A stretch of 64,000 nt of DNA from Fistulifera solaris (Eukaryota > Bacillariophyta > Bacillariophyceae > Naviculales > Stauroneidaceae): the NCBI GenBank assembly GCA_030295235.1, contig AP026125.1:310001-374000 (forward strand), written 5' to 3'. Below the pieces are notes generated by a model. The model saw only the letters and a program-made list of their open reading frames with translations, was not told the origin of the DNA and did no database searches. The stretch's first letter is position 1, and each line of letters starts with the position of its first letter. This document shows positions 21,341-31,336 of this stretch, piece after piece. The position numbers were made by a program, and so were the translations under genes.

Positions 21341-23854
21341 TCACATGAAATTTGATTCAAGTAGCCTGACATGCTCCATGTTGCGCAACTTGTCCTCTTC
21401 GAGCATGGCTATTCTCTCCCTTAAATTAGTTACCTCCTTTTCATAATCGCGAGCAATTGCCTTCAAAGATGCTTTGCGAACCTTGTTTTCGTCTTTACAT
21501 TGCGCGCGAGAAAGTTTCGCCCGCAATGCGTCGATCATTATCTCGGATTCAAAGAGTTGCGACTTTAAATCGATAATCGTGTTCGTCAATTCTCTGTTGC
21601 TTCTCACTTGATTTGTCACCTGACTCTTCGCCTCATCCAAGTCATTTGTTCTTTCGTCTAAACAAGACTGAAGCTTCTCTACAGTAGCGTCGAGATCATT
21701 CATTTTGTCGGATTTGAGACCGGCTTCTGCTTTCAGCAAATCATATTTATCTCTTTCAATTTTAAGCTGGCTCTGGAACTCATCAGTTTGCATCTTAAGT
21801 TTATTTTGAAACATGAGTACATCATCTTTCGCATAATTGACTTCGGCTTCCAAATAGTAGATTTTGCGGTTGATGAGCGGTAACTGGTCATCGAAATCGG
21901 ATATCTGTTGTTTTTTATGCAGAACATCTTGTTGCGCTTCGACGAGTTGCTGCTGTGTTTCGAGCAGCTTTTGACCGGTTTCTTGCAACTGAGACTTGAG
22001 CGACGAAATTTGTTCTTGAGCAGTTTTACGAATTTCCGTCAACTGATCGGTCAGCGTTTTTGCTAAGCAAGCGGAGTCTGCTAGTCTGGCTTGGAGTTCA
22101 TCCACCTGGGATTGCAAATCTCGACTAGCAGCTTCAGATTTGACGAGATTTTCATTCAACTTGTCGTTCATGTCCTTGCTGGACTCAAGGGTTTGCTCGA
22201 GGCTTTCAATCTTCCAAGTAGAATCATGCTGAAGAGAGGACAGTTGAGTGTCGCGTTCTTCTAGCTGGCTCTTTGTCATTTCTAATTCGGAGCGACACTC
22301 ATCACAAGTCGCCTGCAGCTTAGCGATAGCCTTCTTTAGCATACTTTGCTCTTCTGCAGTATCCGCCGCCGCAATTAATGCCTCATCCTTCAACAAAGCT
22401 AGTTCAGTCGCAGATTGCTTTAACTGGTTTTCCAAATTTCGGACTTGATCAGCATAGTGTGCTTCATAAAGAAGCTTTTGTTCGTTGAGATAAGAAATAT
22501 CATTCTCTAGTGATGCAACCTGAAATAGTGTTGATTCAAGCTGTGAATCCAAGACAGAAAGCTGGCCGTTAGTGTCAGCTTCTCTTTCTGCCAATTGAAA
22601 TTCCAGATAATCTCCTTTACTCCGCAATTCTTTTAGCTGTGTGTCAAGCTCCTTAATTTGCTCCTTAGCTGCTACATCCTCGCTGTTCTTTGTTTTCTTG
22701 AGCAGATTTAAGTCCCTTTGAAGCTTGTCCTTCTCCTCTAACGCTGCAGAAAGTTGGCTTTTGAGAGCAGATAATGTATTTTTTAAGATCTGGTTCTCCT
22801 TCTCAGCCGAAGCTAGTCGGATGCGAAAATGGTCGACCTCTTCTCGTAGAATTATTTCTTCCGTTGCTAAAGTGTATACTTTAGCTTCAAGTGCTTCGAT
22901 TGTTTGATTGTGTAAGCCCTTCATTGTGTTTATATCATTCTCTAAGCTTCCAATCTTTTCTACTTGCACGGCGCACTGTGCCGTGGCATCATCAAGATGC
23001 TTCTCTTTGTCGTGCAGTTTCTTTTTCAACACAGCGTTTTGCGCCACAATCGGGACTCGCATTGCCTTTTCCTCTTCGAGGGCCACCAATTTACTCTTAT
23101 AAAAATCATTCAATTGATTGGATACATTCAGTCGGCCTTCCGCTTCCAGCAAACGCCGCTGCACTCCTTCCAACACTTGAAGGTTTCTGTCTCGCTCGTC
23201 TCGCTCCGACTGTGCTCTGGCATCTTTTTCCTGTAATAACGATCTCAGTCTTGTTACTTCATTTTCCGTCTGACGTGAAGTTGTTGCAAGATCTTCTCGG
23301 GCGCGCTCTGCATGAGTCAACGCTAGCCGCAATTTCCCAGACTCGTTGTGCGCCACCGTGAGCTTTTCTTGAAGCTCTTCGATACGCTTATTGAAGCTCG
23401 ATACCATCTGTTCCAACTCATCTTCTACATTTTCTGCTTTTTGTCTCCATTGAAGAAGCTCTGATTCCAACTGTTGTACCTTCTCCTTGTACTCTAACTC
23501 TTTGTCAGCTCGATGCGTTTCCATCTGGACCACCTTTCGTTCGAGGAACTGATTTCGTTTTTGAGCTTCCTCCAGTTGACATTCGTATTGAGAAACAGTC
23601 GATTTGAGTTTGGCTTCGACAAGCTGTACCCTTCCCTCGGCGGCAAACGCTCGGTTTCGCATCGCACCGGCTAACTCCTCCAGTTGCGCGAGCTTCTGTG
23701 ATTGTTTTTCTTCGTCCACACGCTCATTTTCCGCGGTGTGCGTGTAGTGAGAGTAATGACAGTCTGCGGATACTTTTTCGGCATCTATGGTAGGTGTCGC
23801 GGATGATGAGGAAACTTCCGTGAAAGACGACATACTGTGACAGGGAGAGGGCAT
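21341..23854 (-). CDS. Long coiled-coil protein, 837 aa
   Basis: Uninterrupted frame of 837 residues, almost wholly heptad-patterned coiled coil from about residue 45 to the end, rich in Glu, Gln, Lys, Leu and Ser. The first 45 residues are Ser/Thr-rich and disordered. No motor, GRIP, calponin or other terminal domain is visible, so it could be a Golgi tether, a centriole/spindle or nuclear-envelope filament protein, or other scaffold. Similarity to myosin tails or golgins would be expected from composition alone and should not be taken as orthology. Function not assigned. Confidence 0.8.
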   Translation of the reverse strand: MPSPCHSMSSFTEVSSSSATPTIDAEKVSADCHYSHYTHTAENERVDEEKQSQKLAQLEELAGAMRNRAFAAEGRVQLVEAKLKSTVSQYECQLEEAQKRNQFLERKVVQMETHRADKELEYKEKVQQLESELLQWRQKAENVEDELEQMVSSFNKRIEELQEKLTVAHNESGKLRLALTHAERAREDLATTSRQTENEVTRLRSLLQEKDARAQSERDERDRNLQVLEGVQRRLLEAEGRLNVSNQLNDFYKSKLVALEEEKAMRVPIVAQNAVLKKKLHDKEKHLDDATAQCAVQVEKIGSLENDINTMKGLHNQTIEALEAKVYTLATEEIILREEVDHFRIRLASAEKENQILKNTLSALKSQLSAALEEKDKLQRDLNLLKKTKNSEDVAAKEQIKELDTQLKELRSKGDYLEFQLAEREADTNGQLSVLDSQLESTLFQVASLENDISYLNEQKLLYEAHYADQVRNLENQLKQSATELALLKDEALIAAADTAEEQSMLKKAIAKLQATCDECRSELEMTKSQLEERDTQLSSLQHDSTWKIESLEQTLESSKDMNDKLNENLVKSEAASRDLQSQVDELQARLADSACLAKTLTDQLTEIRKTAQEQISSLKSQLQETGQKLLETQQQLVEAQQDVLHKKQQISDFDDQLPLINRKIYYLEAEVNYAKDDVLMFQNKLKMQTDEFQSQLKIERDKYDLLKAEAGLKSDKMNDLDATVEKLQSCLDERTNDLDEAKSQVTNQVRSNRELTNTIIDLKSQLFESEIMIDALRAKLSRAQCKDENKVRKASLKAIARDYEKEVTNLRERIAMLEEDKLRNMEHVRLLESNFM

Positions 23855-24400
23855 GATAGGAACCAGTTCGATACGGTTTCTTAGCTGCGCACAGCCATCA
23901 CACTCTCAGCCAGACCCCGCTTGATTCAAATGAAAATCTATTCTGTGACGATGCTTCGGGAAACGGTTTGTAATCAATAATACAGCCTCTTTGGGCGGAC
24001 GCGATCTTCATGTTGAAAAGAAAGAAGAAAATCAAAGAATAATCGCTCTCGGTACTGAAAAACACTAAACGGAGCTTTGGGTATGAAATTTATGTACGAC
24101 TGTGTCAACCGAACGGCATTGACTCATATTCTGTAAATCGTCATAAATCAAGAAATAGTCATTATGTCTGCAACACAGACACATGAAGGTTTGGGGTTTG
24201 CGCGGTGTCGTGACTAAAATAATGATTTTCATTTTCACGATGATAATGCGCGATAACGTCGTCGTCTATAATATCATCTTTGCTGATGGCAATAATGAGG
24301 CTGATATAGTTATCATATTTTGATCTCATCTTAGAAAGTGAAATCCGTGAGACGAGAGAAGTACTACTCTACAAGGTTATCAGCGAGGCGACTTTTTAAA
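23855..24400. other. Divergent intergenic region
   Basis: 546 bases, AT-rich, between the starts of the coiled-coil gene (minus) and the UVRAG-like gene (plus); presumed promoters of both. No gene or RNA seen. Confidence 0.5.
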
Positions 24401-25836
24401 ATGACAAAATTCAATGCGCTTGAGACGCGCCGCGTCTCGCCACGCCTACCCTTCCCGACCTCGGTGTACATCTTCAATGGATTTTATGATGACCCCGAAC
24501 ACGCTCTGGGGAACAGCAGTCTGCTACAATTTTTTCGAAATTATTCCAATTCGCTGCTCCGTGACATACGTCTGGATTTTGTTGTGCGAGAAGCGGAAGA
24601 CGTCGGGGGCGATAAAAAATGGAGAGAGCACAAGCTGTATTCGCGGACCTTATCGTCGGGAATCATCCAACCGGTATGGCATCTTCTGAATGAGCAGATT
24701 GATATTTCGGAATTTTCTATAGACGCTTACGAGTCGATGATGCTTCGTTTCTTTGTCGGATCCGATGACTCGGCAACCCTGTGGCAACAGGTGCCCATCC
24801 ATCCGAGCAAACTCATCCGCATTGCCAAATTGCCGCAACCGGAGAAGCAGCAATTACCGTTAAATTTCATCGTCATTGAATACTCAGATGAAACACTCCG
24901 AACTACGTACCCACTGTACCGGCTCCTCGAGAGTAAAGGCAAGAAAGAAGAAATAGAGAGTTTACTCAACGTCAAATCCGAAGGTGAACTTGACGATGAC
25001 TACTTTGGTCGCTTTGAAGACAACGCCTTCAATGCGCTAGATCAAGTCTCAGCGAAGCAAACAAAAGTTATAGTGGATGAAGCTGACTTCCTTCTTCCGC
25101 AGATAGACAGAACATCTCCCATGAAACCCATTAGACACGACAAAATGGACGAATCGCTCGTTCCAAGTCATCCTATAAAACAGCATAAACGGGCGTTATT
25201 GTTACAAGCAGAAATCGAAGCCCAGAGAGAGGCTTTACTGAACGAGGTTAAAGAATTAGAAGCTGAATATCTTCTGATGAGTCACTGGGAGGCACAACTG
25301 ATCACGAAGAGTGACCAGATTCGCCAAGTCCACGAGGCGGTAGAGACCGAACGACAACACGGACTCGAAATCGCAGTGAAGCTTCAAACACAACAAATTC
25401 GCTTGGTACGTGAGCTGCAACAGATATATCCCATCACCATGTATGTGGCGGGCGACGGCCGTCACCGCTTTCGCGTTCGCGATTTAGAATTTCCGGCGAC
25501 GTTCCAGGACATGCTGATGGCACCCGAGGACGAATTATCAGCCGTGCTCGGGTATACTTGTCACCTTGTACATATGATCAGCAAGTATCTGTCCGTTCAG
25601 TTGCGGTACCGGCTGATTTGCCATAATTCCAGGTCCGGTATACAAGACGATCGAGCCTTGCTTTATCCTCTTTTTACGGGAGAAATGTTGACCGAGAGCA
25701 ATTTGAGCGTGGCTTTACTTTACTGCAACGTAATGTGGACTGCATCTGTCGAGAGAGGGATCTAGTTGTTGCACCCAAGCTCCACATATTGGGAAAGCTC
25801 AAGCGGATATACGAGCACGTTATCGACGGCTATTAG
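24401..25836 (+). CDS. UVRAG/Vps38-like subunit of the class III PI3-kinase complex
   Basis: Likely partner of Beclin1/Vps30 and Vps34 in making PI3P on endosomes. I chose ATG 24401 (MTKFNALETRRVSPRLPFP). Residues about 270-350 are coiled coil (QAEIEAQREALLNEVKELEA onward). The C-terminal part has the family pattern: LVRELQQIYPIT, then LEFPATFQDMLMAPEDELSA, LGYTCHLVHMISKYLSVQL, and SRSGIQDDRALLYPLF. One base is missing in the AATTT at 25700-25704. Beyond it the frame reads FERGFTLLQRNVDCICRERD and KLHILGKLKRIYEHVIDGY, matching the end of UVRAG. After allowing for this it has 478 residues. Atg14 is the main alternative; no Cys-rich N-terminal motif of Atg14 is seen, which favours UVRAG/Vps38. 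Confidence 0.8.
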
Positions 25837-25877
25837 AACACCGATTATAGAAAGTTGTGGGTAGACCAAGGATTTTT

Positions 25878-28800
25878 CTAGCACGGAGGATCAGCCCAAT
25901 ACTCTTTCCACTGCTCATCGCGGCTGTCGCTGGTCTTTGCTTCTTGATCTTCTGTTTCACTTTCAGTTGGTTGCGAAATCTCTGGTGCTTCCGGTGTTTC
26001 CTCTACTGAAACGTTTTCTTGACTCGGTGAGAGTGCAGTGAGGTCATGGTATTCCGCCGTATTAGAAGTGGTTGCGGGTGACGCCCGAAACTGGCTTTTG
26101 CTCAATAAGGATTTCCGCATGGTGTCTTCTTCCTCTTTTGAGGCGTAACCAAGCCAGGCTCGTCGATCTGAACCTTCCTCGTGTTCGTCATCTTTAGTTT
26201 CTTCCTTTCGAGACATAACCTCAAGACTATCAGCTCGGATAGTTCGCCATTTTGAATCGCAATGCAGCGATCTTACACACTCGATTCGCCTAACGTATAT
26301 GTTGGGGATGCTTATTTCATGCGGATCACGCTCAAACTGGAGCTTCTTCACCCTACTTAGAGCTGTCTGGCGAAATCGAGCTATACTCGTCAAGCGATCT
26401 TTTAAAACGTTGTAGCATGTACCTTGAGGGAGAATCATCAGTAAAGTTTTCAGAAGCTTAAATAACATTGTCCCGTTTCCTTCGCCTTCCGCGTCTTCAT
26501 CCTTCTCCAGCATTCGGACGTGTAAATGCCTGTAAAACTAAAGGGTGAGAAAGCTATAAGGTAGGAGCGAGTGTCCGTCTACAGACTCACCGAAAAAGGG
26601 GCGCTCAAGCATTTCAACCACTTTATCAATTTCTAGCAGATTGATGAGATTGATATCAAGCGGGTTGATTGCATTGAGAAATTCTGAAGCTGTTCGATAA
26701 GCTCCGCACCACAAACATAAAGACACAGTTGCCCCAATGTTATGTGAGAACGAATGCAGCAGTAAGTGAAACAATCTGCATCGTTGTTTATCTTCTTCGG
26801 TGACAGGGTCGCTGCAGATTGAATCTTTAAGGACATCACGTAACTGCTTGGCCTCTTGTGCATGTATTAATACGTGACTCATGTGTTGCACAAACGACGA
26901 AACAAAGCGAAGGCCTGCGGACTCGTACTGGATGTCCTGGTTTTCAATTTCTACGGCTTTTGATCTGTGGCGAACGAATCGGTCAATTTCAACCGAAAAT
27001 GAGACAAAAACAAATGCTGGTGGTTGGAGTGTACACATGTACGTAAGAACATGGGAAAAGTTGGCCAAGAGATGCTCGTGAATTGCATGCAGGTCAATCA
27101 ATGCCGAAAAAACTCGCCGGTCTCTTGATTTGAGCAATCGATTGTCTTGATCGAGAACCTGGAGCGCATACTCTACGTTCGACGGTGACATAATGTACTC
27201 GGATTCGTCGCTTATCTCGTCATACGGGCTGGGCAATTCTGCATCAACGGGAGATGAAATAAAAGCATGCCAAGTGGAGGGATCTTCTTCTGGTACAGGA
27301 ATGGTGACTTTTGCCAATACTTCTAAACTCTTTTCGACGGTCATTGCTGAAGGATTGTCATCCAACTGATTGATAATGGCGTATATGAATTCTCGTGCGT
27401 ACTAGATGACAGGAACATCATTTTAGCATTCGAAAATGGAAGACGATGCTTCCGCAAAAGTCTCTTTTTTCAGGGAAAACGTATGCTACATCAACTTACC
27501 TCAGCTTTCAGCGTGGTCGGTACAACATGCTCGTAAAGGACTGTTACCCAGTCTAGCGCGCAAAGTCTCGATTGTATCATTGCTTCATCATTGCGGTCCT
27601 TAGTGTCAGTGCTAGCGCGAAACCAGCCGGGTGCTTCAATCCCATTCCCATCGGTTGTGACATCGGTCCTATACGGTGAACGTTCTAATGCCGGCGGATT
27701 TTTTGCGACCAGTCCACCTGGAGAATCAAGTTCTTCCCTCAAAGCCACAATAAAGGCATCCAAATGCTGAATATAAGAAGCTCCATCTCGACGAACCGCC
27801 TCTTGAAGGTGTTTATTGGTCTGCTCGGCTAGTGCTCTAGTTGTCTGATCCGGTAGAAATGTTTCCTTCGTATTTCCACTGGCTTGGTACGTGTCGCCAA
27901 TACTTTTGGTCGGACGAAAATAGGCGTAAGAATTAAATTAGCAAGAACAGCAAAGAACGATTATCAACGTACCATAGCAAGATTCCCGGCAGAAGATGCG
28001 GAACGGAATTTCTTACGGATACAGAGGCCATGGTGACGGCGTTCGACTTCTCCGCATCGTCCTTATTATCGTTACTGGACTCCTCATGCTCGAAGGTCAT
28101 ATGTGCCTTGACGATCCGCGACATCCAGTACATGGCGACTTTGCGAACAAACGGATCCGGATGCTCCATTCTGTCAGAAAAGAAAGGCGAAAAAGTTAAA
28201 CGGTTAGGGGAGCTTTTTGGAGAACATCGGCACAACTACTTACGTTGTTACCAGACTCTGTAGAATTTTGTCAAAATCCACGCGACTGTTACGGACATCT
28301 TCGTCATCCCCCACCGTATCGATCGCTTGATCCGACGGTGAATGCACGGTCAGCAGCTTCGGTAATACGGATTGCAAAAGGCCAGGGCCGACTGCCGTAA
28401 CGCTACGGTCGGGTCCGCCACCATGTCGAATATGCCCCCGAGAAAAAGGTGCAAATACGGCAAGACGGGTGATCCCACCAATTTCTCATTCAATTCTTGT
28501 AACCAGGTCAAAGTCAATAATTTGGTGGCTTTGTTCCGGATGTGCACGAATCGTGCAAAAACGGGGACACAAGCATCCACCGAAAACGCTCCCGAATTCA
28601 TGGCCGCCAAGATGATTTCCTTGAGTTTTTTGTCCAACAATTCCGCCCCACTCCGGACATCCGCATCAACATCGGCGTACAGGGATCGCAAAATTTCAAA
28701 CAGTATGAAAAAATGCTGCGTCGCCAAATTCGGTAACACTTTGACAACATTGAACAAACTTTCCGTCGCGTAATAACGAACCCGCTGCGAATGATCTTGA

Positions 28801-29621
28801 CACGCATGGACGACACTCGCCAGGATCAAATCTTGACAATCGTCCGACGCTTTTTTCTTAATGCCAATCGCACACGCCGCCAAGGCCACGACACCACCTT
28901 TCCGGGCATCTTCACTCGTCGATCGGACGTAATCGTCCGACAGTAACAACAAGATGGCCCGAACCCGCTCCCATTCCTGTTGGAGGGCCAAACTCCGGAC
29001 GACTTTTTCAATTTCCATGGCCGCCAATCGTCGTCGTTCGTAGCGTTTGTGCGCTAAACTCACTAACACGGCCGGACTGATGGATTGTTGGGAAGATCGT
29101 TTGAGAGATTCGCGTGTTTCGGCCGTCATCGGATCATCATGGTCGTCGTCATAGTGAGCCAACTTCATCATGTCCGAATCAAACAAGGACATGGATTCCA
29201 ACTGTTGTCGGACATTCAGTAACACATCCGGGAGGACTCCCGAACTCAAGTCGCCCGCTGGTGGTCGTGTCTCTTGACTGCTCGAAAGATGATTCAATAC
29301 GGTACGTTTCGATTCGTTCGATCCTTCGGTCGAAATGGCGTACGCTTCGGGGGCGGCAAAGACGTCACTGGTCGCTCGCGCTTTCGAGACGACTCCCGAC
29401 AAGACCGCTTTATCCCATTCGTTGTCGTATTCTTCTTCTTCGGACGAGTCTTTGGACGACTCGTCGTCTTCAGAACTACTACTAAAGGCGGTCGAATTTT
29501 GACGCTGCGAAATTTCCACGGCTTTTTCGTCATTGTGTGAAATGATTTCGTCCGGATGGAGCGTCAAGGCACTCGTTTCCTCCTTCGAAGTTTCACTGGA
29601 TGTCGAAGACATATTAACCAA
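25878..29621 (-). CDS. VAC14: VAC14, scaffold of the PIKfyve/Fab1 complex
   Basis: HEAT-repeat scaffold that holds the PI3P 5-kinase Fab1/PIKfyve and phosphatase Fig4 on endolysosomes. Exon 1 encodes an acidic Ser-rich leader of about 170 residues, absent from animal VAC14, then the conserved core: KRYERRRLAAMEIEKVVRSL, ARKGGVVALAACAIG, VRYYATESLFNVVKVLPNLA and RSGAELLDKKLKEIILA. Introns are 28171-28243, 27903-27972, 27366-27499 and 26530-26590. The C-terminal half has the Fig4-binding domain (SHNIGATVSLCLWCGAYRTA; INLLEIDKVVEMLERPFF; LLKTLLMILPQGTCYNVLKD). Single bases are missing in runs at 28376-28379 and 26593-26597. With these allowed for, all five exon phases agree and the protein is about 1135 residues. 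Confidence 0.9.
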
Positions 29622-29916
29622 GGAGAAACGGAAAGAATAATATTATTTCAAATAGAGGAATGATAAGACGATTGAATGAGGAAGAGAGAAAAAAGCAACA
29701 ACAAAAAGGTGCGCCGTTGCGTTCATTTACTTTCTTTTTTACAGTGATAACTCGGGACTGACAAGTCCCATTTCTCCCAATGCGCCGAAACGCTGTCGCA
29801 TTATTTGGCGACAATAAAGCAAAGCATTTCATTATCGTTTCATCAACAATATCAAATACTATCATAATATAGCGCACTCTAACTCCCCTTCGCCCTCGCA
29901 TATTTCATTGCTGCTT
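29622..29916. other. Divergent intergenic region, VAC14 / glycosyltransferase-like
   Basis: 295 bases between two divergent starts; presumed shared promoter. AT-rich, no other feature seen. Confidence 0.5.
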
Positions 29917-31287
29917 ATGATACCGAAAACTATTGCTAAAAAGAATGAACCCAAACGAATATCTCGCCTATCCAACATTTTGGTTTGCCTCATGGCCTTT
30001 CTGTTGGGGTGTTTCCTGACGGCTTCCATCCTATTAAATAATAATATTCAGGCCCGATCGGCTGGGCATTCCGTAAAAGAATTTCATACAACAACAAGCT
30101 GTCCCGAAACGACAACAATTGAAAAAAAGGACTTCTCCATTCATTCGATATTACAAAACCAACGTCTTTTGATTGCCATTGCGGCCTATGATTTTTCCCA
30201 AATTCCGCATCTCGAAGAAGTCTTGGATGCGTACCACGATGTGTGTATTGCGGGCGCGGCCCAAGTCGATGTGGTGATTCATGCGACGGTCCCGTATCCA
30301 GTCACATTGTTGGATTTGTGGAATGCCCGGTTTCCCTGTCCCCACTTTTCTTTACAAATCGTTTTGAAACCCGCCTCGTTGCGATTGCATCTCGTGGATT
30401 GTCATCGACAACTCTTTTACGACAATTTGCAGCAGTACGATTTGTTTATTTATTCCGAAGATGATATTCGGGTGACACCCACCACGATTGCGACCTACTG
30501 GTACGAAACGAAACGTCTCGAACAGTATCTTACTACCAGCAAATACCAACCGTCCGACTTTAATATTGGAATCGTACGGTACGAATACAATTATCCCGCC
30601 AATGTCATTATCGATGACAAGACGCGTCACGCGACCCAGAATGTGACCCGCGTCTATTGGGAACATTCGGGATTCCAACGTCCCGTCGTCCCGAATGCCG
30701 TCAAGGATGTCGACCTCGACGTGCAACAACACTACTTTACCATGAGCAATCATCATCAGGGCATGTTCTTGGCGACCCGCGAATTGCTCGCCGCGTGGAA
30801 AACACGGTGCAACTTTCACATTGCTTCCAATCGTCCCGGGAAAGGGGCACAACCCACCGAGGGGACGCAACGCGTCTGGATGAGTTCGCAAATGTTGTAC
30901 GGTTGTCGACACGGATGTTGCGTTCAACAGTTGTTACCGAAAGAACGTTCGTTTGGGGCTTTGACGGTATTGCATCTGCCCAACAAAAATTATCGGCGGG
31001 TCGGGAAATACCGACAACGCGAATTTGCGGATGGGACCGAAGTCTTTCAACAACCGAGCTCGACATTGCTCACGGACATGGAACTGCATCTGAGTATGCG
31101 GAAAGCATGGCCGCCGGAACCACAAGTCCCCTACCGAGGTATCCGCATGGTGGATGAAGTCGAACAGCCACGGGACCGGAATGCATTGTTGGAGCGTCGG
31201 ATGAAGGAATATCGTGATTACGTAGAGCGCGGTGGTGTACTGAGTGACTACGATTTCACTCGAACCGAATTGGTGGAAGAAAGGTAG
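29917..31287 (+). CDS. Type II membrane glycosyltransferase-like protein
   Basis: Intact 456-residue frame from ATG 29917. A basic cytosolic tail (IPKTIAKKNEPKRISRL) precedes one membrane helix (NILVCLMAFLLGCFLTASIL), the topology of Golgi transferases. The lumenal part contains YDLFIYSEDDIRVTP, an acidic SEDD motif after a hydrophobic strand of the kind that binds nucleotide-sugar and metal in GT-A enzymes. It also has LLIAIAAYDFSQIPHLEEVL and VDVVIHATVPYPV near the start of the fold, and two Cys-rich spots (YGCRHGCC). N-glycan sites such as NVT are present. The exact family and donor are not identified. The class call rests on topology and the acidic motif. Confidence 0.7.
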   Translation: MIPKTIAKKNEPKRISRLSNILVCLMAFLLGCFLTASILLNNNIQARSAGHSVKEFHTTTSCPETTTIEKKDFSIHSILQNQRLLIAIAAYDFSQIPHLEEVLDAYHDVCIAGAAQVDVVIHATVPYPVTLLDLWNARFPCPHFSLQIVLKPASLRLHLVDCHRQLFYDNLQQYDLFIYSEDDIRVTPTTIATYWYETKRLEQYLTTSKYQPSDFNIGIVRYEYNYPANVIIDDKTRHATQNVTRVYWEHSGFQRPVVPNAVKDVDLDVQQHYFTMSNHHQGMFLATRELLAAWKTRCNFHIASNRPGKGAQPTEGTQRVWMSSQMLYGCRHGCCVQQLLPKERSFGALTVLHLPNKNYRRVGKYRQREFADGTEVFQQPSSTLLTDMELHLSMRKAWPPEPQVPYRGIRMVDEVEQPRDRNALLERRMKEYRDYVERGGVLSDYDFTRTELVEER

Positions 31288-31336
31288 AAAGATCAGTAAT
31301 GAAAAAAAAACGGATTTTTGAGTTTTAATAGACAAT

